Source: Dactylonectria macrodidyma (taxonomy: Eukaryota > Ascomycota > Sordariomycetes > Hypocreales > Nectriaceae). Taken from it: a DNA stretch of 64,000 bases. The stretch covers positions 310,001 to 374,000 of the forward strand of contig JAGMUV010000026.1 of NCBI GenBank assembly GCA_020744425.1. The letters run 5' to 3'. The notes below the pieces were generated by a model that worked only from the letters and a program-made list of their open reading frames with translations, was not told the origin of the DNA and searched no databases. Position 1 is the stretch's first letter. The number at the start of each line of letters is the position of its first letter. This document shows positions 33,678 to 44,905 of this stretch, piece by piece. The position numbers and the translations under genes were made by a program.

Positions 33678-35329
33678 ATTTTGACTTTCTCAATCTACAT
33701 TCTAGTTATATAATACCGGTACATTAGAAGCCTATAGATAGATTATAGATACACTACCTGTCAGGCACGGGCAAGGGAGAAGAAACCAGGCGGGGAAGAA
33801 AAGGTGATGTAAGAGGACGGAGTGGTAGCTTTCACCACCCAAGCAGGGACTCTTCTGGGCAAGGTAACACGGTAGATCGGTCAACCAAAGGAGCCACAAT
33901 GACAGCTCAGGAACTGACATGCTACCTACTACACATAGGCCAATGCCGTACCCTCACAGGTGTTGACGCGCGGGGTGCCAGAGAAAGGCACCTGGCGGAG
34001 CTATGAAGCTACCGGTAACTGTGATAGTCCAGGGTGACCCTCGCGCCTGACGCCCAAGGCCATATCCTTGACACTATGTACCTTAATAGTGGCCTCTGAT
34101 TTTAGCGTCCCACACCAGTCAGAGCCCGCTATTCCCGCCTTCCACTTTGTTCCCAGCCTCGTTCATCGTTCATCGTTCAATCATTCCAGAGTTCCGGGGC
34201 ATCTGCCTGCGTCAGCGGGCGTTACCAGTTTTAGTAGAAGGCGCCCCCCCTTGTGGCTAAACTACCACATTCGGCCTAGACACGCCGATGTGATGTCGCC
34301 CGCGCCCCTTTGTTTGCGTGTAGATCCGGACACGCGTGTCTCCTGTCGCACGACACGATTGTTTGGATGACTGAACAACGATCGGGAAGAAGATCCCCTG
34401 TGAATCGGGCAACGAAAGAGTTGATTTTCTATCTAAAGGAGCGACGAAGGTCGGTCTCTTATACCTATGTTCAATCTGCCGATATCATAGGCAGCAGGCT
34501 GCTGCCTGATGCTAGTGGTGGCCGTTCACTCTCATCGTGAACAAGTTCACGATGATCGTGATTCTTGCCTCGTTTTGCGAGCGAGCGACTTGATATTGAC
34601 AAGGGATCCTTTGGTGCTATCTACATGCCGACGGGGGAGAGACTCGCTAACTAGTCGCTGCTTCAAAATGACAGAAGACAAAGGATCTCGTCTGTCAGGC
34701 GACTCAAGGTCTGTTGCAACCAACCTCTGAGACTTGCGCCGAGTGATATGGCGCCGCTTGGAGGAACACTGGGTCACCACAGTGGTAAGGGTGCTGAGCC
34801 TGTGTCGCATATACAGCCTGCAATAGAGGTGTCTACTGATAGCAAAGTGGGTGCATATTGCACATATCTGGATCACAGCAATCTCTCCCACTCGACCACA
34901 TTCCTCCGCCGGTACGGTCATGTTTCGGAAGGTGACGTCCATTCTTGGACAACTGGCGACGGACAGGACGCTCTCACCAGGGACCCAACAGAAGGATGAG
35001 GCAAAAGATGATCTGAGTTTCCGAGCGGTGGGGTCGAGTAGCGGGCGTATATCCAGCGATTGGCTTATTCGGAAGCTCCTCTAGGCTTGAAAGGGCTAGC
35101 CAGCTTGCCCCGCAGCATTCCTTGCACGCTTATTCCGTATCCCGGCTCCGCGGAATGCAGAAGAGCTGTTCAGACTAAGCTCCAATTGGACCGTCGATGA
35201 ACGATGGACCCGAGAGGGATCATGAGGCAGGTTCTTTGAACGCCACCTCATACATGTGAGCTCAGACGAGATTGCGTCTGAGAAAGGAACTGGAGCGTGC
35301 GGACTCCAGTTACGCTTGGCGAGGGGACA
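33678..35329. other. Region between Helitron and Zn2Cys6 regulator
   Basis: No gene was recognised on either strand. The Helitron 3' end should lie in the first few hundred bases, but I found no convincing terminal hairpin. A repeat shared with 52132-52214 lies at 34489-34571. Confidence 0.45.
34489..34571. repeat. 83 bp dispersed repeat, copy 1
   Basis: It starts AGGCAGCAG and ends CTTGCCTC, is the same length as 52132-52214 and differs from it at about 7 of 83 positions. It contains the palindrome CATCGTGAAC / GTTCACGATG. The outer AGGCA / TGCCT are short inverted ends, suggesting a small MITE. Flanking sequences differ between copies. Confidence 0.8.
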
Positions 35330-36845
35330 CTACTCTTTGATTGCGCTGTGTGTACCTGGAGGGACATTCATACCCACGACACTGAAGGGCCACAGCATCC
35401 ACGCGCGATGTTCCTCATCAAGTAGTCCCCAGATTGCGGTGAGCAGGTGTTCAGACCAACCGTGGGTAAACCACCAATAATGCAGCGTCCTCAACAATAC
35501 CGTGTAGTACGCCACCAGGAGAAGACTCACTGGATCCTTGCGCTGGACGCATTCCACGATCCCGTCCTCCATCAGATACAGCCAGATGAAGACGTATCGG
35601 TTGCGAGGGTGGACATCGCATTTCCCATGCTCATCTTGGCCGAAAGTGGCTTCGAAGACGTCAGCGAGGCGGTTGAATGATCGACGTCGCACGTCAGCGC
35701 TGTCATCCTCGTATTTCTCGACGAGCTGGTACATGTTTCTCATCGGATCAACCCACTCGACGCGATCGAAGCCGTGACGCAGGTAAGAGGGACGAAGACA
35801 GGTCTCGACCGGAGGGCCCAGCGGAGCCATCAGCCCGGTGAATAAGGTGTTGATGTCGAATCGCTCTCGGATCAAGCGTGCTCCGCGTACGAAACGGAGC
35901 CAAGGCCCGGGTGACTCATCGCAGAAGAGCATGGATTCCATATGGCAGATGAGCATGTCTCCTAAACCTCTCGGGCCAGCCGCCAACCCAGAGTACGAGA
36001 CCAGCAGGGACGAAACGTAGAGTGCGCCGCAATTGTCTTCGTCCATGTCGGGTAAGAGCCTGGTCATTTCAGTGAGGCCTATGCTTAGATGATGATCGGC
36101 CAAGGCATTGTTGTATCGTTTTTGCTCCGAGTCGGTAGCACTCTGGTGAGCTAGATGCCGGGCAGCTAATGAGAGGGCAAGGTGCAGCACGGAAGGAAAT
36201 GAGAGGCCCATCTCGGGGACGTTGCGCGACCAGAAGCCGCTCAGGGAGTGGTCTGACTCGCAAGGGTCGACAAGGCTTGGCCCTGTATGGGTGGTGAAAT
36301 GGAGGAGAAGCCGCACGTCAGCCATGCTCAACGTGCTCGGACTAGGGCTGGTGGCTGGGTCGGTCCAGATTGACCCGAGGGAGCACTGCACGCCAACATT
36401 CGTCGTGGCAGGGCGAGAATGCGTCTCCTCGGCCATAAGCAGACCCCAGTCCTTGCGAGGCCGCCCAGGGCCGCGTCTGCCCTTGGGGCCAGTTGCATTG
36501 CCGGGAGCAAGAATAGGCCTAAACACGCAAGGTGCGCGGAAGCGGCTGCAGTTCTTGCATGTCGGCTGCTGTCCATCGCACTATGGTTATGTGAGCAATT
36601 AAGCTGGAGCAGTGGCTGGGGAGCAACCAAGCGGACTGGTGGCAAGCTGAGGCCATCGTTGGCCAACTCGTGGGTGCTCTCACCTTGATTTTTCTCTTCT
36701 TGCATGTCATGCAGGCAATTTTACACCGTTGATACAACCTTCCATCGCCGACTTCCATCGGACGCTGCGCGGAGTCCGTGGACTGTTCCGGGTTCATCTT
36801 GTCCTGATCGACTCCCGCCTTGGAAGAATTAGTGGAGATGGACAA
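35330..36845 (-). CDS. Zn2Cys6 transcription factor of the glycoside gene island
   Basis: Exons 36684-36845 and 35330-36580 flank a 103 bp intron (GTGAGA...CCATAG) that splits the zinc cluster. The join gives CMTCKKRKIK plus CDGQQPTCKNCSRFRAPC, an exact C-x2-C-x6-C-x6-C-x2-C-x6-C cluster in a protein of 470 residues. A linker RRGPGRPRKDW and a fungal-specific regulatory domain follow (ALSLAARHLAHQSA, RYVFIWLYLMEDG, LLLVAYYTVLLRTL). The architecture is UPC2-like and the intron position within the cluster is the same as in the factor at 2891-4200. It lies upstream of, and on the same strand as, the saponin-hydrolase-like and transporter genes, so a pathway-specific regulator is a fair inference. 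Confidence 0.88.
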
Positions 36846-37536
36846 TCGGCTGCAGGCAGCTCGAGTCTATTTATACGCTCCTTACGCCTGCCCGGACTTG
36901 ACCCACATCTCTGGGTTAACCCCGCTCTCGCCCAAGGAGTCGGGTTTGCCCCAGAGGCGGAGGATCAAGTCCTGTCAGATCTTAAGGTGAATCGTGTGTA
37001 TTTCTTGATCCTCTCGCAATCGAAGGACCTTTGAGACCTTATATCTTCGACTGGTTCCTTCTAGGACTTGAGTCCTAGAAAGTCCTAGATGAAAGTCCTA
37101 CCATCTAAGTTTAGGACTACAAACTTTAATCCTGAACCTTAATCCTGAAGTTGAGGGTGTACCCTCCAACATTCAACAAGTCCGTGCGGGTGGCAATACA
37201 GGAGATGCAAATAAATTCCTAGAAAAAGAACCCGGTAGCCAAAGTAAGGAAAACCATCCTAGTTGATTCAATACTAAATAGCCAGGCTCTCTTTATAGCT
37301 GGAATGGCTCAAGTGCTCTCAGGATCTGTAGACTGTCACCAAGCTGTCAGCAGGGAGGGCGAGTTGAAGGGCAACCTCGCTTTCGCTTTGCCGGCCTTTG
37401 TTGAGTGCCCCAACCCCTAGCTCCATCAGGTCCGCCCTTTAAAAAAGAAAAACGACGTAGAAAGAAAGAATGAAACCTGGATCACGCCGTTTCATCCTGC
37501 TCGACCCCTTCACCAACCCCTCATCACCCGCCAAGA
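36846..37536. other. Intergenic region with degenerate LTR-like repeat
   Basis: This is the promoter side of the Zn2Cys6 gene and the 3' flank of the saponin-hydrolase-like gene. Only the LTR-like repeat at 37025-37171 was recognised. Confidence 0.45.
37025..37171. repeat. Degenerate copy related to the solo LTR at 44683-44905
   Basis: Blocks such as CCTTATATCTT, TCTAGGRCTT, ACTTTAATCYTG and ATCCTGAAGTT are shared in the same order with 44791-44905, and the repeat ends in CCAACA like the intact copy. An extra 30-odd bases with repeats of AGTCCTA have been inserted. The left end and any target duplication were not identifiable. Confidence 0.55.
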
Positions 37537-39468
37537 TCAAGTGAAGTTGAGAGGCTGGAAATATTCCTTTCCGTCAACTGTGGTGACAAGACTTCCGTTG
37601 GCCATAAACTCGTTAACTCTAACATCAATCCTCAGCTGAAACCCATCTGGACTGGTCTTCTTTGTCCCATTAAACGGGCCCGTCTGAGTCAGGTTCGAGT
37701 GCCAGTCCACCCAGTTGATAGACCCTTCCACGTGGACATCAACCTTCTCGCTTCCGGTTAAAACATTCAGACCATCGTCGGAAAAGTCATGATAGACCAA
37801 GCCGACAGATCGAAGGAGGGTACCCTGTTCGCTTCCCACGAGAGCCACGTTGGCGTAACCAGATGACTGCCCCTTGAGCACGTACTCGCCCGGTGGAGGA
37901 AAAGGCCTTCCTTTGGGCTTGAAACCAGGTTTGTACTTGATGGCCCACGGAATCGTTTGAGGGAGCTCCTGCACAGCTGGAAACTTCTTGACAGGCTTGC
38001 GACTGGTCATGTGAGCAAGCATCAACCGCTGTTGGCGGCCACCCTGAGCAGTCGAAGGGTAGCAGGGCAGCGGGTTGTGGCCACCACAAGCAGGAGAGAC
38101 AGTTTGGGACTGGAACCACGCAATCTGCGTACCATCCCAGGAGAACTTGGGATCAGCCATAGAGTTCCATTCAGGGTCGCTTGGGCTACCGCTGCCGGGC
38201 GTGGCATCATAGCCTGCGTTAATCTGTTGACCAAAATACGATCCGCGATCACCGTGGCCATCAAGTAGCCACGGCTGGAAGAATCTCCGGTACCCGTTGT
38301 TGCGTGTCGAAGAGGTTGCACTTGACGAGACTAGGTCAGTAACTGGAGGGATTCCTCGGAGCCCAGCGATGAACATTTGGCGATCACTTCCTCTAGTGTC
38401 CTCGATGACCATCCACTTGTCGTCGGCCGAGAAGTCGATCGGGTCAACATACTCGGGATGCTGAGTGAGTCTTCGAACTTTCCCTGTGAGCAAATCCACA
38501 GCATACACGTCGATATTCGACGACTCGGTCGGGAACCCAACATAGTGAAGTTCCCGACCAGTGCCGGTGAATCCTCGAAGCTCACCAACGGTAATAGCAT
38601 CGTGATTGATTACCAGCTGCTTTCCATCGGCATGAACCGCGATGGGCGGTGTCGCTGAAGGATCAAAGAGAAGCTGCACATTCTCCAAGTCGTACCGAGG
38701 GACCTTTGGCTCTCCAACTTTTGGTGAGCGATTGAACCTGAGCCGTCCGACGAAGCCGTACTGATCAAGCTTCCCGGCCGTGGTGGTGATCCAGCTCCAG
38801 GCTAGGTGCTTGTTGTCTGGGTGAATTCGAAGCTCTCGCAGACTACCGCTTGGGCCCGAGCCGTCCTCGGACGTATACCAATGAATCGGGTGTACCTTGA
38901 CCTTGTCGGGCGTGCATGAATCCTGTTGGAATGGAGAGGTGCATTTAATGATGTTGGCCCCGGCCAAGATCCGTTTGCCATCCCTGAAAGCTTGGGGATA
39001 GTCGAGATACTCATGCATTCCGCGCCTGTTCTTCTCCGGCACGCCGCAAGTGATGCACTTCCACGCATCACCGTTGCCAAACTTCTTCCCATCTGTCTTG
39101 ATGATGATGAGCTGTGGCCCGGAGTAAATGCTACCTGAGCCACTCGCAGGGGCGCCAGCGTAGTTGACCGAGGCGACAACGTGGCGGTTATCCGGAAGAA
39201 AGTTACCGGTCATGAGGTCTGGAAATTTCTTGATGCAGCCAGTTCGACGAGGGTTGATCTTTGTGGTGCAGGCTCCCACACGGTCCTCTGCCACTGGAGG
39301 GAGTGGGAGCTCTGTCACCGTGATCGGTTCCGGCTTGGGTGGAGGTGGAAGCGGGTCAAGGTCACGTTCCAGGTGTTTGGCCTCAGAACCGGGGTCCTGG
39401 GGGAGGGTGTGTCCGGCGATTGCCTGGAAAGAGGCTGCGAGAGCGATGATTGAAGAGGAAACTCTCAT
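37537..39468 (-). CDS. Secreted saponin-hydrolase-like beta-propeller enzyme
   Basis: The single-exon protein has 643 residues. I chose the ATG at 39468 (MRVSSSIIALAASFQAIAG) because it gives a clean signal peptide; an upstream in-frame ATG at 39531 would add 21 hydrophilic residues. The mature start has the proline-rich PLPPPPKPEPITVTELPLPP, then CTTKINPRRTGCI, TGNFLPDNRHVVASVNYAGA, WKCITCGVP and YPQAFRDGKRILAGANII. These match my recollection of fungal saponin hydrolases (the soyasapogenol-releasing enzymes), which carry TolB/WD-like propeller repeats. Later propeller-like blocks include DPIDFSADDKWMVIEDTRGS and MADPKFSWDGTQIAWFQSQ. Known family members cleave the glucuronide bond joining the triterpene to its sugar chain, outside the cell. 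Substrate assignment here is by resemblance only. Confidence 0.68.
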   Translation of the reverse strand: MRVSSSIIALAASFQAIAGHTLPQDPGSEAKHLERDLDPLPPPPKPEPITVTELPLPPVAEDRVGACTTKINPRRTGCIKKFPDLMTGNFLPDNRHVVASVNYAGAPASGSGSIYSGPQLIIIKTDGKKFGNGDAWKCITCGVPEKNRRGMHEYLDYPQAFRDGKRILAGANIIKCTSPFQQDSCTPDKVKVHPIHWYTSEDGSGPSGSLRELRIHPDNKHLAWSWITTTAGKLDQYGFVGRLRFNRSPKVGEPKVPRYDLENVQLLFDPSATPPIAVHADGKQLVINHDAITVGELRGFTGTGRELHYVGFPTESSNIDVYAVDLLTGKVRRLTQHPEYVDPIDFSADDKWMVIEDTRGSDRQMFIAGLRGIPPVTDLVSSSATSSTRNNGYRRFFQPWLLDGHGDRGSYFGQQINAGYDATPGSGSPSDPEWNSMADPKFSWDGTQIAWFQSQTVSPACGGHNPLPCYPSTAQGGRQQRLMLAHMTSRKPVKKFPAVQELPQTIPWAIKYKPGFKPKGRPFPPPGEYVLKGQSSGYANVALVGSEQGTLLRSVGLVYHDFSDDGLNVLTGSEKVDVHVEGSINWVDWHSNLTQTGPFNGTKKTSPDGFQLRIDVRVNEFMANGSLVTTVDGKEYFQPLNFT

Positions 39469-41261
39469 GGTGATGTTCTGGGCATGTCGAACGAGAAGGT
39501 CTACAGCTGCATTTTGCGATAGGGGGGACATTGAGCTTATAACTAGTGAGGAAGACTGTCATAGGCCCTGGTGTCTGACTATTGTCATAAATGACGGTGT
39601 GGTTTAGCCCCAATCGACAAATTGTTGGATTCTCTGTCCTCGGGTTAAGCAAGAATGCTGTCAATTCCTCTGTGTGCCAAAGTGTGATGTCTATAATCGG
39701 GAAGAAGTCCGCGTGGGGGAATGCAAGACGTTCAATGTAGACGATGCCCTCTACGCTTAATAGTTGATTAGCCGGACCAGTAGTAGAAATTACGCGGGAC
39801 CACCGGGCAGTCAGACTAATTGTGATCGGCGGACAGTTCATACCCTGCTATTGAACAACCCCTTCGCCCCAGTTGAGATTTTGATGGATGCGGCGAAATT
39901 GTTGCGATTTGATCATTGCCTCCGCGCCTTCCAAGATGTCTCTAGTAAGAAACGGTAGCGTCATGCTTCCAGGGCTTGATGGCCATGTGGCCAGGGTCGT
40001 GATGCTATATATCAGAATAGGATGTACGACGAGAGAAGCGCACAGCAGATGTGTAACCCCAGGTTAACCACCTAGTGGATTTTTATGGAACGTTCTGCTG
40101 AACTAAGATTATTCATTCAACTGTTCATGCTATCTGAGGCGGTATCAATAATCGAAGCAAGAGTTAAGGATGATGAAAGAGCGAGAGGCGGGTGAAGATA
40201 CGTGTCATCTGTCACATCGTATACGAGCAGCTCCGCTTGAACCCTTTTCAGAAGGTCAAATTAAGCCAGATTCAGCGTTTTACTACAAATCCGGGGATCC
40301 GGGGCCCCCAGATGATTCTCATCGTTGCGGGACCGTCGGGATTCTGGCTCGCAACCGTCGTTCTCGTTCCTCCAGCCAATCGCAGCATTCACGCGGCTTC
40401 AGAACTGGCGGGTCTTCCGAGAACAAACAATCGGCTAAATTGCACCCGAAGGAACCGACGCTGAGCCACATCCCCCACTCCTGAGCAGAAATCTTTCGAC
40501 AATTATCCCAGTTAGTAAGGACGCAAGGGTAGATTCTAAAGCCACAACTGAGGAAATTGCCCAGCTGCGGTGGATTCTAGACTAGATCTGCACTGCGCCT
40601 CTTGAAGCTATTCGTGAACTGTAGATGCTTCATGTTATATCAGCCAGGTGGAGCCAAGGCATGGGCCATGCTCGGTGCTCGCAGCCCAGGAGAGATAGGT
40701 CGCCTTCCCTACTCTTGTCCCGTTTCTCATTATCTTGACTTCGGTCGGCGGTCACCCCAAAAAAGTCCAATGCTTCGAAAACTAGTCTCAGAGTCAAAAG
40801 CCACCCAGCTCGGAATCTGTGGACATGAACTTTCGCTGGTAGGGTTTCTACCGTATCTTGCCGTTATCCACTGGTGTGCCGGCCTACATAACCCGGAATC
40901 TTTCTCAAAATATGGTTGCTGCACACGTTTGTTATTTCTTCCGTCTCCATCTAGGTGCTATCTATCATTTGGCCCACCGTCACAACGTGCTCAAACGTAA
41001 ACCACAATTCAGAACACTTCTTGATATATAGGGGATAGCCGCGATTCATCCCGATCCAGCTGCTTTCGTGATTATACCTGATGTAGGACTATTTTCGAAA
41101 TCAAGGGAAGATGAGAATTGTCATTGATCACCCTTTTGCACTACCGAGCTATCTTTCTTGCAAGTGCAACTTCCCCAACACCCTGGATTTCGATTTCTGT
41201 CCACACTAGAACCCCGCGCCAAAACCTGTGACTGTCCCATGCTTCGATCCGTAACCCTGGC
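39469..41261. other. Intergenic region upstream of the saponin-hydrolase-like gene
   Basis: No gene was recognised in this 1.8 kb stretch. It contains ATCCGGGGATCCGGGG at 40289-40304, a CGG-N5-CGG type sequence of the sort bound by zinc-cluster factors, which recurs upstream of the transporter gene. Confidence 0.4.
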
Positions 41262-43121
41262 TCAGGCAGTAGCCGACTTGTCAACCTCCAAAACTCGACC
41301 AGCATCATCAATATGAACCTTTGTCTTCTTCAGACTCTCCTTGCGAGGATTCTTGGCCGCAAAAATATCCGTCAGCTCCTCCAAAGTCTTCCCAGCTGTC
41401 TCAGGGAAGAAGAAGTAAATGACGATAATCTCAATTCCGATCCAGATGATATACACCAGATAGAGACGCCACGAAATCTCTTTGATGCCAACTGAGATGC
41501 CAAACGTGTTGACGATCATGGCGATGTTGATGAAGAGAAACTTGACAGAGCTGCCCTTGGCACGAGTACGGTTTTCTAGACACTCGGACGGATAGAGTGT
41601 CTGGCAAGGAGTCATGCCAGCTGCAAAGCAAATGCCATAGAGGTATATGGAGACGATGACTCCGTATGCAAGATCATCATTCTTCTGCGCTTCAGCGGTG
41701 AAGGCGGTGAGGAGAATGTAGAAGAATAGCGAGCCTGAAAGAGCCAGCATGATCATGGGCCGTCTTCCGAAGCGATCGAGAACTGTGGTGCCGGAGATGG
41801 CGGCAATCATGGAAAGGATAGGGTTGATTGCATTGAGCAAGAGTTGAGTATTCGTGTTGGTAATGCCTGCATTCAAGACCATGGCAGGCTTGGTTTAATG
41901 TTAGCAAGTCCAATAAGATTCGATGAGATCTGCTTACCATGAAGTAGGAGACAACATTGTTACCAGACCACTGACCAAAGAACGACATGGCGATGACCAT
42001 GGCTGTTCGATAGCGCGCCTGGCGGTCCCTGAAAAGTTCGCGAAAGTCCCACCAGCGGTTGTCGGATGGATTTTCAGCTCGATCTTGCATGATTTCATGA
42101 TATTGAAGCTGAACAATAGGTGCGCTGACATCACCATCCCCGTGGTATTTCGCTAGTATAGCCAATGCCTCATCATTGCGATCTTTGGAGATGAGCCAAC
42201 GAGGAGATTCCGGGAAGAACAAGACGAGAGCCATAACAATAGCTGGCATGCCCGCTTGGAGGACTGTAGGAATTCTCCAAGCCCATGCGTTGTCAAAGTG
42301 TCTGACAAATTTAGTTAGCCACCACATCTCATCAGTCGCCAAGACTGAATACTGACAGGTTGCTGCCGTAGGTGCACCAGCCCGCAATGATATTGCCAAG
42401 CCACCAGAAGTTATTGTACCTATGCCAAGATCAGTCATGGTTCTATGGGTGAGGGCATTTGTGTGAGGGGCGTTAGCTTACATGCCAGCCATCATGCCTC
42501 GGTATGCCGGATGGGCGAGCTCCACGGCATACACAGGGCCTGTAGCTTGGGCAATGGCGGCACCAAGCCCCAACAAGAGCCTCCCTGCTATGAAATGGCC
42601 AAGGGATTTGGCTGTTGCCTGTACGGCGGTCCCAATCAAGATGACAAAACAGCCGACAAAGATCGCAACGCGTCGACCATAACCGTCAGACAAAAACGGA
42701 GTGAGAGGCAGCGTGACGAGTTGGCCGATGTTGTAGATGATGAATACAATGCCTGTAGATGAGCCCGCTCCAGAAAGCCCGAATGACTCTTGGTACGGTT
42801 TCATGGCATTGACAGCACCCATGAGGGACCCATCTGCTCGCAAGTTAGTCGTTGGCTCAGCGCAATGTGTAAGCGTAATGACGTACCAAAGCCATTGATG
42901 GTAGAGACGAGGTAGCCAACTGCCATAATTCCATAGAGGCGTAACATGGGCCTCGACCACATGTCGGGCTTCTGCTCAGCCAGAGCCGCCGAGAGAGCAA
43001 CCGAGGCTGTGTTTGTCTCCACGACGTTTCCGATAGGCTTCTCAATCTCAGCGTCGTGAGAAGTACGGCGGGCTTGGAGAGAGGCCGATTTCGAAGGCTG
43101 AGCATCTTTGGAAGGATCCAT
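41262..43121 (-). CDS. MFS sugar transporter, lactose-permease-like
   Basis: Five exons (42887-43121, 42482-42833, 42357-42419, 41938-42301, 41262-41888) with introns of 49-62 bp join in frame to 546 residues. The sugar-porter motifs are all present: NGFDGSLMGAVNAM in helix 1, SDGYGRRVAIF, LGLGAAIAQATGPVYAVELAH, the mid-loop FFPESPRWLI, DRFGRRPMIM and FFPETAGKTLEEL. The first helix and its loop are those of LAC12-type galactoside/lactose permeases rather than glucose transporters. It should sit in the plasma membrane and import a sugar or glycoside by proton symport. Its neighbours are the saponin-hydrolase-like enzyme and a GH2 beta-galactosidase. Substrate specificity is inferred, not shown. 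Confidence 0.92.
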
Positions 43122-43276
43122 GGCGACAGATAGATGGTGGAAGGAATAGACAATGGAAACCAGGTTGCTGAGAATCCCAAAGGATGGTGGTGGAACTCGG
43201 CATCTACTTATACGTGAGGCTGCTAGGCGTTGTCACGGATGAGTGAAAGGGGCCTTCCATCCTTGTAGCTCGCGTT

Positions 43277-43292
43277 CCCCGGATTCCCCGCA
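43277..43292. promoter_or_regulatory. CGG-type motif upstream of transporter
   Basis: CCCCGGATTCCCCGCA reads in reverse as TGCGGGGAATCCGGGG, a CGG-N6-CGG arrangement about 160 bp upstream of the transporter start at 43121. Near-identical sequences occur at 43538-43553 and 40289-40304. Zinc-cluster factors bind CGG repeats of fixed spacing, so this is a candidate site for the regulator at 35330-36845. Confidence 0.35.
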
Positions 43293-43537
43293 CTAAGCAG
43301 TTCAGCTTTGACATTAGCCTGTGTTCCAGCCGCAAGAAGAGACGCTGTGGGACGGTCTTGTCTCACGTGTGGGGTGCGGCTGGAGGAACATTGTCACTTC
43401 ATTCTTCGGAAACTTGCGGCGAACAGTTCGTGGTTGTTGCCACGAGCACATGCATCGGAATTCTCGCCGTGCCCAGTAGCTAATGGTAACATTTACGGCA
43501 TGTTCCAAGGCTCCGTGGCGGGCATGATTGGAGAAGA

Positions 43538-43553
43538 ATCCGGGGATGCGGGC
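43538..43553. promoter_or_regulatory. CGG-type motif, second copy upstream of transporter
   Basis: ATCCGGGGATGCGGGC carries CGG-N5-CGG and lies about 420 bp upstream of the transporter start. It shares the core ATCCGGGGAT with 40289-40304. Confidence 0.3.
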
Positions 43554-43768
43554 GAACAGGTTGCCTCATGACCCTTGTTTCCGGACCACGGCTGCAATTG
43601 TATTCGCGCTCGTAGGAGCGCCACTCGATCTTACGGGCAAGGATGAATGGTACGGTCACATCAGACGTCTAGCGTCTCCTCAATTCCGGACAGAAGCCCG
43701 GAGGTAAACCAGCGATCCCACGGCCAACTTGTCTAGCGTCGATGAATGATTGGTGGCTGACGCATGAG

Positions 43769-44525
43769 TAAGTAAGTAAGTAAGGAAGTATATTTTCCGT
43801 CCGGGCAGGTCCCCTATTGGGCACAGGACGTGCTGAGCTGGGCTATTCGAGCTCGACCGGTCCTCTTGCAAGGCCTCTAGTCCCGAGGGGAGCTGAACTT
43901 GAACCCTGAAAGGTAGCTTTTCTATCCGTAGCCCTTCTCTACTGTAGGTGTCGCTAAGCCTGTCAATACAAGCATTCCTGGCTTTGCCTCCTGCAACTGC
44001 ATCTCCTCCAGCTCATCCAGTATGGCATCGGCTCAAAGGCGCTCTGTGTCCAGCCTGTTACCCATCAGCGGGATGTGCAGGCGCGGGTGGTCAACCCATG
44101 GTTTTCAACTGGTGGAATTCTACTCACATCCTTTGTCAAAGCTGCTGACGCAGTCTATCCCCCAGAAACCGAGCAATAGAAATGGCCAAGTTGTGGCGGT
44201 GGGGAGAAGCCCTCAGAAGGAATCAGAGGCTGGCGTGCAGCTTGCCTTCAGGGAGAAAAGCGTCTGCGACCAGCGTCGTTGTTTGGAGGGTCTTGCGCGC
44301 CCTCCAATACCTCGGTCTGTCTTGGTTCTGAAGGCAGTCGCGAGGTCCGGCTGCGTATCGAGACCAGCTTTGCGGGGGAAGATGAACTCCTCAGGTCTTT
44401 CTCTATGCCTGTTAAGGCCCCGATGGGGCCTTGAAAGCAAAAGCGTGGTCGAGTGGCCGGAAATTCCCCTCCACTAGCAAACTACTAGCAGCGGCAAGGA
44501 AGAAAGAATTTTTACAGGGGAGAGA
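43769..44525 (-). mobile_element. 757 bp non-LTR (SINE-like) insertion with 15 bp target duplication
   Basis: Identical 15 bp sequences TGGCTGACGCATGAG flank the insertion (43754-43768 and 44526-44540). On the minus strand it ends GGGGACCTGCCCGGACGG then AAAATATACTTC and a (CTTA)4 tail, which resembles the 3' end of the LINE at 48838. The body shows no similarity that I can see to LINE ORF2, and its frames are short. It is therefore either a SINE that shares the LINE 3' end or a LINE fragment with diverged sequence. It lies between the transporter and the beta-galactosidase genes. Confidence 0.8.
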
Positions 44526-44682
44526 TGGCTGACGCATGAGCCCCAGGACGAAACCCCAGTATAGGGTGGTTCCATTCGTCGAGACCCCGTTAGTTTGTTA
44601 CAAGGCCACGGGCTCTTTGTGGTGACGTCGTTCAACGCAGTCAGCGCGTTTGCTCACGGCTATCAATGCTTTGGCCACCACG

Positions 44683-44905
44683 TGTTGTTGTGTCACGCAG
44701 GGATGCTGAGTGCACTTGACAAAAGGTAGTTCTTGTTGTAGTGATTGTAATTATTCTTGGTTAAGTTCCCATGATCTCAATAAGAGGCCCTTTGGGGCCT
44801 TATATCTTTGAGTGTTCCCATCTAGGGCTTTGAACCTCAGTTGTAGGACTTCAAAACTTTAATCTTGATCCTGAAGTTAAGGGGGAACTCTCAGTTCTTC
44901 CAACA
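44683..44905. mobile_element. 223 bp solo LTR with 5 bp target duplication
   Basis: The sequence begins TGTTGTTGTG and ends TTCTTCCAACA, giving TGTTG...CAACA inverted ends. The flanks are CCACG (44678-44682) and CCACG (44906-44910), a 5 bp duplication typical of LTR retrotransposons. No internal retroelement region is present, so it is the product of recombination between two LTRs. A degenerate relative lies at 37025-37171. Strand is not determinable without an internal region. Confidence 0.85.

Noticed and set aside
33678..33990. Helitron 3' end with a terminal hairpin and CTRR
   Set aside because: Several weak stems exist, but none is followed by a convincing CTRR and host AT, so no border was called.
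40170..40484. 104-codon plus-strand frame in the island intergenic region
   Set aside because: Composition and lack of motifs suggest chance; two overlapping frames are equally open.
43880..43920. GGTTCAAGTTC on the minus strand as a tRNA B box
   Set aside because: No cloverleaf or A box at the right distance; it lies inside the SINE-like insertion, so at most it is a relic promoter.
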